From CAINDZ01 sp964399195 (GTDB lineage Bacteria; Krumholzibacteriota; Krumholzibacteriia; LZORAL124-64-63): DNA of 12,455 nt. The stretch is taken from assembly GCA_964399195.1 (NCBI GenBank), contig CAYNPY010000099.1, positions 1 through 12,455 of the forward strand, written 5' to 3'. This document shows positions 7,286-12,455 of the stretch, piece after piece. The number at the start of each line of letters is the position of its first letter. Position 1 is the stretch's first letter. The translations under genes and the position numbers were made by a program. The notes beneath the pieces were generated by a model. It was not told where the DNA came from. It ran no database searches and worked only from the letters and a program-made list of their open reading frames with translations.

Positions 7286-7309
7286 CGATTCAAGCCCGGA
7301 CCGCGTTTC

Positions 7310-8179
7310 TCAGGAGCCGAATTCCCACACGTAGCCGAGCGCCACGGCGACGGCCACGTGCACGATCATCACGACGATCATGATGATCGCGAACGGTTTG
7401 TGGAACACGTGCCAATAGTGGAACAGGTCCCGCACCAGGTCGAACAGCCGCAGGCGCCTCGTGTGCAGCACCCAGTCCTTGGCCAGCCGCACGGCCGCGG
7501 CGCGGTCGCCGTCGGTGTGCCTCGGCGCCCACCTCTGCAATTGGCGCACCAGCGCGGCGTTGAGCAGCGGCAGCAGAAGCAGCGCGACGGGCGCCGCGCG
7601 GCGCTCGAGCCGGCGCACGGCAATGTCCTCGAGGATCGCCGCGCCGCGGTCGTCGAGGCCGTGCGCCGTGGAGAGTTCGACCAGCAGGGCCTCGGCGCGC
7701 GCCTCGACCTCCTCGACGGCCATCGTCTCGCCCAGCACGTTGCGCGGGATCTGCTGGTAGAGATAGCGGCCGATGAACCCGCTGACGGCCACCGCCACCA
7801 TCGACCAGTAGCTGACCGCCACCAGCCCGCCCACCTTGAAGGCCGTGTGCAGCGTGATGAGGATCGGACCGGCGATGCCCAGGAAGATGTGGTAGCGCAG
7901 CCAGATGCGCAGTTCGCCGGCCCGCTGCAGCCACTTCGCCCGCTTGCGCAGCGAGTAGAGCAGGAGCAGCAGGATCATCAGGCTGCCCAGGATGCCCAGC
8001 CCGTGCCCCACGCTGCCGGCGGCGCGGAATTCGCGCACGTCGGGATGATGTGGGCGTTCGGCCAGCGCTGTCGTGTAATAGTCCCAGCCGCCGCCGAGCG
8101 ACCAGGCCACCAGGCCGGCCACCGCGAGCGCGAGGATCGCCAGGATAACGCCATGGATCCTGTCGCTGCGCTGCCGCAT
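7310..8179 (-). CDS. inner-membrane di-haem cytochrome b
   Basis: This is a 289-residue membrane protein. The ATG at 8179 follows GGGAGGGGC. Predicted helices lie at about 9-28, 56-77, 95-112, 119-140 and 262-283. Positive charges after helix 2 (RKRAK) and before helix 1 put the N-terminus inside. Two helices each carry a His pair with 13 residues between: H97/H111 in helix 3, and H260/H274 at and within helix 5. This is the spacing of the four haem ligands of bc1-type cytochrome b, so two b haems stacked across the membrane are expected. About 120 mostly charged residues (141-260) between helices 4 and 5 should face the cytoplasm. It is the first gene of the cytochrome operon. It would pass electrons from quinol or from the cytoplasmic FAD/FeS protein to the 20-haem cytochrome. 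Family name not recognised with certainty. Confidence 0.8.
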   Translation of the reverse strand: MRQRSDRIHGVILAILALAVAGLVAWSLGGGWDYYTTALAERPHHPDVREFRAAGSVGHGLGILGSLMILLLLLYSLRKRAKWLQRAGELRIWLRYHIFLGIAGPILITLHTAFKVGGLVAVSYWSMVAVAVSGFIGRYLYQQIPRNVLGETMAVEEVEARAEALLVELSTAHGLDDRGAAILEDIAVRRLERRAAPVALLLLPLLNAALVRQLQRWAPRHTDGDRAAAVRLAKDWVLHTRRLRLFDLVRDLFHYWHVFHKPFAIIMIVVMIVHVAVAVALGYVWEFGS

Positions 8180-8235
8180 GCCCCTCCCGGAACGCAGAAT
8201 CGCGCGCGTCGCCGCGCGGCCGCTGCCGTCCGGAT

Positions 8236-8264
8236 TCCATAGCACGAATGGTGCCGCCGGTAAA
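8236..8264 (-). promoter_or_regulatory. candidate sigma70-type promoter for the cytochrome operon
   Basis: On the minus strand, TTTACC (8264-8259) and TATGGA (8241-8236) are separated by exactly 17 bases in the only AT-richer patch of the 126-base gap. This would start transcription about 50 bases before the cytochrome b ATG. Matches to consensus are partial (4/6 and 3/6), and sigma-factor preferences of the host are unknown. The rest of the gap shows no gene. Confidence 0.35.
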
Positions 8265-8305
8265 CGGGGGATCCTGCGGGCGTCGGGAAGCCCGGGCCGG
8301 GTGTT

Positions 8306-9142
8306 CTAGGCGTTCCGGCGACGCGGCAACAGCCTCGCCGCCAGCCCCGCCGCGAACAGCGCTGCGATCACCACCGGCACCGGCGGCATGTCCACCGCGA
8401 TCGCCGTCGCGAAGCCCGCCAGCGTGCCCACCAGGCCGAGCACGATGACGCCGGCGGCCAGGCCGCCGAGACCGCGCGCGCGCCGTTCCCACAGCAGCGT
8501 CGGGATGGCCAACAGTCCGAGCGTCAGCAGCGGCCCCACCCAGATGACGCCGGCGGCGATGATCAGCGCGCCGGCGACGCGGAACAGGCGCACCAGGCGC
8601 CGCCCGCCACGCTCGTGGCGAATGATCAGGCTCTCCTGGTCCAGGGCCAGCGCGCAGAGCCAGCCGCGGAAGCGCCAGGCCAGGGCCAGGGCCAGGATGG
8701 TCAGCAGCACGAAGCCGACCAGTTCGACGCGGTCCATGACCAGGACCTCGCCGCGAAGCATGTCGTGCACGTGAGCTTCGACGCGCGGGCTGGCCGCGCC
8801 CATCAGCAGCGCGGCGGCGTCGCCGGCGCAGAAGACGCCCACCAGCCAGACGGCCCGCCAGCGCGACGACAGGCGCTGCCCGCCGCGGCCCGGCAGCACC
8901 AGGCTGACCGCGAGGATGGCCGCCACCGCCGCCGCGTAGAGCGGGAACGAGGCCTCCGGATCCACGCCGAGCAGAACCATGAGCACGATCGCCGCGGCCC
9001 CGACCGGCGGCAGGGCCAGACCCAGCAGGATCTCGTCGCGCAGCGACAGCAGCGCGCCCAGCGGCGCGGCCGTCAGCGAGAAGAAGGCGGCGCCGACGAA
9101 CGGCACCCACGCGAACTGGAGCACCGTCAGGAAGTCAGACAT
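8306..9142 (-). CDS. ABC-3 family metal transporter permease (ZnuB-type)
   Basis: This 278-residue, highly hydrophobic protein has about eight membrane helices, normal for the family. Family signatures are seen in order: LRGEVLVMDRVEL (129-141, usual 'l.G.iL.vs..dl'), ALDQESLIIRHE (166-177, usual 'fDpe.A...G'), VGPLLTLGLLAIPTLL (202-217, usual 'vG.LLv.alLiiPaa'), and DMPPVPVVI (251-259). The ATG at 9142 lies inside the end of the ATPase gene (8-base overlap), with GGAGG six bases upstream. It forms the inner-membrane channel for a divalent metal delivered by the binding protein. It is the last gene of the uptake operon; the cytochrome operon follows after 126 bases. Zinc is more likely than manganese from the neighbours, but the permease itself does not decide this. 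Confidence 0.9.
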   Translation of the reverse strand: MSDFLTVLQFAWVPFVGAAFFSLTAAPLGALLSLRDEILLGLALPPVGAAAIVLMVLLGVDPEASFPLYAAAVAAILAVSLVLPGRGGQRLSSRWRAVWLVGVFCAGDAAALLMGAASPRVEAHVHDMLRGEVLVMDRVELVGFVLLTILALALAWRFRGWLCALALDQESLIIRHERGGRRLVRLFRVAGALIIAAGVIWVGPLLTLGLLAIPTLLWERRARGLGGLAAGVIVLGLVGTLAGFATAIAVDMPPVPVVIAALFAAGLAARLLPRRRNA

Positions 9143-9776
9143 GCTGCTCCTCCTTCTCGGCGGCCCGGACGGGCACCTCGCGCGTGGCCGTGACCCAGTC
9201 GCGCACGTGCGAGGTGATGACCATGCCGGGCCCCTGCGCGCGCAGGCGGTCCAGCAGCTGGCCGATGCGCAGGGCCGTCTCGGCGTCGACGTTCACGGTC
9301 GGCTCGTCCAGCACCAGCAGGCGCGGCCGGCCCAGCAGCGCGCGCGCCACCAGCACGCGCTGCCGCTGCCCGCCGGACAGGCTGCCGAACAGCGCGCGCG
9401 GGCGGTCTGCCAGGCCCACTTGGTCGAGCGCGGCCATCGCCTCGGCGCGGCCGCCGCGCCAGCTACCGGGCGCGCCGGAACGCACGACGTCCAGCGCTGT
9501 GGCCGGCGCCGAGCGGTCGATGACCGATTCCTGCGGCACGTAGCCGACGTCCCGCCGGTCGATGGCCCATGATACGGTCCCCGCGAAACGTTCCACCAGG
9601 CCGAGCATCCCGCGCAGGATCGTCGTCTTGCCGGAGCCGTTGTCGCCCGAGAGCAGCACGATCTCGCGCTCGGCGACCTGGAAGCTGACCGCAGCGGCCG
9701 GCGTCAGCACGCCCGCCGCCGCGCGGTAGCCCCAGACCCCGCCCTCGACGGTGAGCAACGGCGCGGGCGCGGTCAT
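9135..9776 (-). CDS. metal ABC transporter ATP-binding protein (ZnuC-type)
   Basis: This 213-residue ABC ATPase has all catalytic motifs: Walker A GDNGSGKT (44-51), Q-loop Q82 in YVPQES, signature LSGGQ (133-137), Walker B LLVLDEP (153-159), D-loop VNVDAE, and switch H190 in ITSHVRD. It is shorter than the usual 230-260 residues because the C-terminal tail is missing, but the nucleotide-binding core is complete. The ATG at 9776 overlaps the stop of the binding-protein gene by four bases (ATGA), with GGAGG seven bases upstream. Its final codons contain the ribosome binding site of the permease gene. It powers import of the metal through the ABC-3 permease at the cytoplasmic face of the inner membrane. 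Confidence 0.93.
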   Translation of the reverse strand: MTAPAPLLTVEGGVWGYRAAAGVLTPAAAVSFQVAEREIVLLSGDNGSGKTTILRGMLGLVERFAGTVSWAIDRRDVGYVPQESVIDRSAPATALDVVRSGAPGSWRGGRAEAMAALDQVGLADRPRALFGSLSGGQRQRVLVARALLGRPRLLVLDEPTVNVDAETALRIGQLLDRLRAQGPGMVITSHVRDWVTATREVPVRAAEKEEQHV

Positions 9777-10723
9777 CGCCCGCCCTCCAGCGCGGACAGC
9801 AGCGCCCGCAGGTTGTGCTCCTGCAGCGCCGTCCATGTCGTGACGCCGTCCAGCGCGCCGACCATGTTGCCGATCTGCGCGGGCCGGGCCCCGATGCGGT
9901 CGGCGAACTTGGCGGCCAGCTTGGCCGGCTGCGCCTGGTTGTAGACGACCAGCTTCACGCCGGCGGCGCGGGCCATCTCGGCCAGCTTCGCCATGTGCCC
10001 GGCTGAGGGTTCGATGCCCGGCTTGGGCTCCAGGGTGCCGACGACCTCCAGCCCGTAGAAAGCGGCCAGGTGCGACAGGTCGGCGTGGTAGCTGATCACG
10101 CGCACGCCGCGCAGCGGGGCGCCCTCGGTCCGCAGGCGGGTCGCCAGCGCCTCCAGTTCGGCAACGTAGGTTTCGCGGCGGCTGGTGTAGCCCGCGGCCC
10201 CCTCGGTGTCGAAGGCGGCGAGCGCCTCGGCGATGTTCCGCGCCATCGCCGGGCCGTTCTGCGGGCCGATGTTGAGGTGCGGGTTGCCCTCGGGATGCTG
10301 CTCGCCCTCGGCGCGGCTGAGGACCGCGGGCACGTCCAGCGCCTGGATGCCGCGGCCGGCCTCGATCCAGCCGGCCTGGTCCTCGCGGATGCGCGGGTTG
10401 CGGGCCTCGTCGGCCAGGGCCGGCAGCCAGGAGTGTTCCGCCCCCAGCCCCAGGCTCAGCAGCAGGTCCGCCCGGTTCAGCTTCGGGATGAAGCTGGGGC
10501 GGGCCGGCACGCCGTGCAGGTCCTCGCGGCCCGAGGCCAGGACCTCCACCTGGACGCGGTCGCCGCCGAGACGCCGCGCCATGTCGCCCAGGTCGGGCAC
10601 CGAGGCGACGACGCGAACCTTGCCGGCGTCGGCGAGCGCGCCGGTAGGCAGCACCGCCAGCATCGCCGAAGCCGCCAGCGCCGTGAACGCGGCGCGCGCC
10701 GCGCCTCTTTGCGGGCATCGCAT
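9773..10723 (-). CDS. metal ABC transporter substrate-binding protein (ZnuA-like, cluster A-I)
   Basis: The protein is 316 residues with a signal peptide (about 1-32, cleavage near ALADA). The ATG at 10723 is chosen, with GGGAGG eight bases upstream; an overlapping GTG at 10726 is equally possible and adds one residue. Expected ligand positions align as H70 (LHGVPARPS), H149 (GNPHLNIGP) and H213 (SYHADLSHLAAFYGL). The fourth ligand, usually Asp or Glu near the C-terminus, is not obvious: IGNMVGAL stands where an Asp is expected. The segment GTLEPKPGIEPS (229-240) marks a branch of the family that I recall from environmental genomes. There is only a short His-containing stretch (140-149) rather than the long His-rich loop of typical ZnuA. 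It captures the metal in the periplasm. Zinc is favoured by three His and by the neighbouring barrel. Confidence 0.9.
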   Translation of the reverse strand: MRCPQRGAARAAFTALAASAMLAVLPTGALADAGKVRVVASVPDLGDMARRLGGDRVQVEVLASGREDLHGVPARPSFIPKLNRADLLLSLGLGAEHSWLPALADEARNPRIREDQAGWIEAGRGIQALDVPAVLSRAEGEQHPEGNPHLNIGPQNGPAMARNIAEALAAFDTEGAAGYTSRRETYVAELEALATRLRTEGAPLRGVRVISYHADLSHLAAFYGLEVVGTLEPKPGIEPSAGHMAKLAEMARAAGVKLVVYNQAQPAKLAAKFADRIGARPAQIGNMVGALDGVTTWTALQEHNLRALLSALEGGR

Positions 10724-12051
10724 CACCGCTGCCTCCCGTGGGTATGGAAGCCGATGGTCCCGTCGAACGCCAGGATCACGTGGTTGACGTCGTCGGCGAA
10801 GGCGCCGCGGTCGTCGCGCGCGTACTCCAGGCGCAGTCGCTGGTAGTGGCTGAGATTATAGGTGAGGAAGCCCGCGGTGCGCGTGCGATCGTCGTCGGCG
10901 CCGCGGCGGGCGGCGAAGGTCTCGCGCGTGGCGCCGAATTCCCAGGTCCGGTTCAGTCGGTAGCGGAACCAGGCGAAGTACCCGTCGCGCGACAACTGGC
11001 TCTGCAGCCAGCTCGACTCCTCTTCGACCTCCACCTCCACCTCGAACTGCTCGCGGTTGTGCACGTACTCGAACCCGAAATCGAGCCCGCGGTGCAGGTT
11101 CCGCTCGGGCGGATTCCAGAAGACGGCGATGTCGAAGCCGGCCGTCGTCTTCGCGTAGTCGGTGCCGGGCAGGCGCAGGCTGGTGCGGTACGCATCCTGG
11201 TGCAGGACGCTGGCCCCCAGGTCGAGGCTCCAGTCCAACCCGGCCTCCACCGTCGTCTGCACGCGGCCCAGCCAGGCCAGGCCCGACAGTTCGCGGTTGC
11301 CCGTCGGCGCCACGGGAGCCTCCGGGTCGTCCAGGAGCGCGCGGTAGGCCGCCTCGGCGGCGGGATCGTCCGGGCAGTGCAGTTCGCCGTCGTGGTAGTG
11401 GCAGCCGGGCGGCGGGTTGTCCGGCCCCCAGGCGTCGCCGGCCCCGGTCGGGTCGCTGTCGTGCGCGTGGCCGTCGATGGCGTCGAACACGCCTCCGTAC
11501 ACCTCGACGTAATGGTCCGTCGGGACCAGCCAGCTCAGCTCCAGCCCCTGCGGCAGGAAATGACCGTCCAGGTACTCGTGCAGGATCCGCGGCTCGGAGA
11601 CGAACGGCAGCGCGTGGGCATGGAAGCGGTTCCAGCGCCCGAAGCTGCCCAGGAACTGCCCGCCCCTCGCCTTCAGCCCGCCCGGCAGGTGCGGCAGCGT
11701 GAAGAACAGCTCGTGGATCTCGGCGCCCTCGTCGAAGAACAGCGCGTTGAAGTCGAGGCGACCGTAGGGATCGGCCTCGGCCCCGATCGAAAGCTCGGCC
11801 GTGGACAGGTCGAAGCCGCGCGTCGTCCACGTGCGCCCGCCGTCCGGGTCCCTCTCGGCGTCGTGCAGGTCGAACTTCAGGGCGTAGACCAGCCCGAGGT
11901 CCGGGTTCTGCCAGGCGCCCAGGCCGGCCGTCTGCGCCGCGGCGGGCGCCGCGCCCAGGAGCAGGCAGAACAGCGAAGCGGTGACGACCGCGGCGCTCGG
12001 CCGCGGGGCGCCTGCGGACGAGCCCGGGCCCCGGTGGAATCGAAGGGACAT
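10723..12051 (-). CDS. outer-membrane beta-barrel with His/Asp/Cys-rich loop, putative metal-uptake porin
   Basis: The protein is 442 residues. The ATG at 12051 is preceded by a full AGGAGG eight bases upstream. The signal peptide spans about 1-40 (cleavage near AAAQ/TA). The remainder alternates beta-strand-like sequence with turns. The core KARGGQFLGSFGRWNRFHAH (127-146) and LELSWLVPTDHYVEVYGGVFD (170-190) recalls outer-membrane proteins found next to zinc importers. Residues 193-229 form a likely surface loop with DGHAHDSD and GCHYHDGELHC; the pair C217/C226 with several His and Asp looks metal-binding. An acidic run of Val and Glu lies at 336-345. There is no TonB box or plug domain and it is too short for a TonB-dependent receptor. 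The stop overlaps the start of the binding-protein gene (GTGATG), so it is co-translated with the ABC importer. I infer outer-membrane passage or capture of zinc; function unproven. Confidence 0.75.
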   Translation of the reverse strand: MSLRFHRGPGSSAGAPRPSAAVVTASLFCLLLGAAPAAAQTAGLGAWQNPDLGLVYALKFDLHDAERDPDGGRTWTTRGFDLSTAELSIGAEADPYGRLDFNALFFDEGAEIHELFFTLPHLPGGLKARGGQFLGSFGRWNRFHAHALPFVSEPRILHEYLDGHFLPQGLELSWLVPTDHYVEVYGGVFDAIDGHAHDSDPTGAGDAWGPDNPPPGCHYHDGELHCPDDPAAEAAYRALLDDPEAPVAPTGNRELSGLAWLGRVQTTVEAGLDWSLDLGASVLHQDAYRTSLRLPGTDYAKTTAGFDIAVFWNPPERNLHRGLDFGFEYVHNREQFEVEVEVEEESSWLQSQLSRDGYFAWFRYRLNRTWEFGATRETFAARRGADDDRTRTAGFLTYNLSHYQRLRLEYARDDRGAFADDVNHVILAFDGTIGFHTHGRQR

Positions 12052-12059
12052 GGCGGCAA

Positions 12060-12065
12060 CCTCCT
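12060..12065 (-). promoter_or_regulatory. strong ribosome binding site fixing the start of the metal-uptake barrel
   Basis: AGGAGG on the minus strand, followed by eight bases (TTGCCGCC as GTTGCCGCC minus the final G of the motif) before the ATG at 12051. It rules out the longer upstream in-frame extension. The other 80-odd bases of this gap hold no clear promoter or AT-rich Zur-type palindrome. Confidence 0.75.
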
Positions 12066-12120
12066 GCCAATGGTGTGTGCCCCCGCGGGCGCGCCTGAGG
12101 CGGCCCGGGGCGGGGCGACC

Positions 12121-12148
12121 GATCCGTTCCGTGAAGCGAAAACGGTTC
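12121..12148. promoter_or_regulatory. imperfect inverted repeat upstream of the metal-uptake operon (candidate operator)
   Basis: GATCCGTT and AACGGTTC form 8-base arms with one mismatch around a 12-base spacer that includes GTGAAGCGAA. It lies 70-97 bases before the start of the barrel gene and touches the stop codon of the small upstream gene. Spacing and position would suit a repressor site, but the sequence does not match a known Zur or Fur consensus, and there is no T-run for a terminator. Confidence 0.25.
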
Positions 12149-12455
12149 AGGCGGCGGGAGGGGCGCGGCCGGGCCGCAGGCCGACGGGGAAGGACGCCGC
12201 GCGCCGCCCGGCCGGCGCCGGCAGGCGCAGCGCTGCGCGCAGCGGTAAGTCCAGCGCCAGGCAGGCGGCCGGCACGACCACCAGGGCCGCGGCCGCCAAG
12301 CACCAGAAGCAGGCGGCCGGCTGGCCGGCGCAGTCCTGGTCGTGGTCGTGGACGTGGGACACCGCGCCGAAGCCCAGCAGCGCCAGGGCCACGGCCAGCG
12401 CGACGGCCAGGGCCGGGCGCAGCGCGTGCGTTCGCGGGCGGCGGTGCAGGAGTCC
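12147..12455 (-). CDS. small membrane protein with HVHDHD and clustered Cys (5' end cut by the window)
   Basis: The reading frame is open from the stop at 12147-12149 to the window edge, giving 102 residues. An internal GTG at 12392 would give 81, but the hydrophobic stretch extends upstream of it, so the true start is probably beyond the window. Two hydrophobic segments flank a short polar loop, SHVHDHDQDCAGQPAACFWC, which carries three His, three Asp and three Cys. The tail ends RPGRAPPAA. The layout resembles small His/Cys proteins (DUF2946-like or CzcI-like) that sit beside copper or zinc transport genes; I could not assign a family. It lies 95 bases before the metal-uptake barrel on the same strand. 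I infer a metal-sensing or metal-binding accessory at the membrane. Confidence 0.6.
   Translation of the reverse strand, partial: GLLHRRPRTHALRPALAVALAVALALLGFGAVSHVHDHDQDCAGQPAACFWCLAAAALVVVPAACLALDLPLRAALRLPAPAGRRAASFPVGLRPGRAPPAA

Noticed and set aside
8277..8294. Possible terminator after the permease gene (CGGGC stem with 8-base loop)
   Set aside because: The stem is only five base pairs and no T-run follows in the transcript direction; such stems are expected by chance at this GC content.
10723..12051. TonB-dependent receptor
   Set aside because: At 442 residues it is too short, and it has no plug domain or TonB box.
12052..12146. Zur or Fur box
   Set aside because: No AT-rich palindrome resembling published Zur or Fur sites is present; only the imperfect GATCCGTT/AACGGTTC dyad was seen.
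12052..12303. N-terminal extension of the metal-uptake barrel to base 12303
   Set aside because: It would overlap the small upstream gene, has an unlikely Arg/Gly/Pro-rich composition, and would bury the signal peptide; the ATG at 12051 has a full AGGAGG.

Overview
The window is very GC-rich bacterial DNA, with G or C at nearly every third codon position. It encodes several proteins with signal peptides and two outer-membrane beta-barrels, so the host has a Gram-negative-type envelope. The large multihaem cytochromes suggest a respiratory, possibly metal- or mineral-reducing lineage (for example Myxococcota/Desulfobacterota-like or an FCB-group phylum such as Eisenbacteria/Krumholzibacteria). 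The taxon cannot be fixed from this sequence alone. No rRNA, tRNA, CRISPR array, insertion sequence or phage gene was seen. Coding density is very high: every gap is shorter than 130 bases, and all complete genes lie on the minus strand.

Region A (12455 down to 8306, read leftwards) is a metal-uptake locus. It starts with a small membrane protein carrying an HVHDHD motif and several Cys, cut by the window edge. Next comes a His/Asp/Cys-rich outer-membrane beta-barrel, followed by a complete ABC-3 (ZnuABC-type) importer: substrate-binding protein, ATPase and permease. The last four genes overlap one another by 1 to 8 bases and form one operon. Together they could carry a divalent metal, most likely zinc, from outside the cell to the cytoplasm.

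Region B (8179 down to 985) is a predicted trans-envelope electron-transfer operon. It encodes an inner-membrane di-haem cytochrome b, a 20-haem cytochrome c, a 19-haem cytochrome c, an outer-membrane beta-barrel with an N-terminal SH3-like domain, and a membrane-anchored, cytoplasm-facing 2[4Fe-4S]/FAD NAD(P)H oxidoreductase. The two cytochromes and the barrel overlap by a few bases. Predicted topologies fit one chain: NAD(P)H to FAD and FeS, to haem b (with or without quinone), to periplasmic multihaem cytochromes, to the outer-membrane barrel. The gene set resembles porin-cytochrome conduits (MtrABC, OmbB/OmaB/OmcB) in concept, but the components differ from those systems. The FAD protein appears circularly permuted and has a Cys-to-His change in one cluster motif.

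Region C (929 to 1) holds a crotonase-fold enzyme resembling methylmalonyl-CoA decarboxylase, 55 bases after the FAD gene. It faces the 3' end of a plus-strand gene with a winged-helix-like tail; the two stop codons are 9 bases apart.
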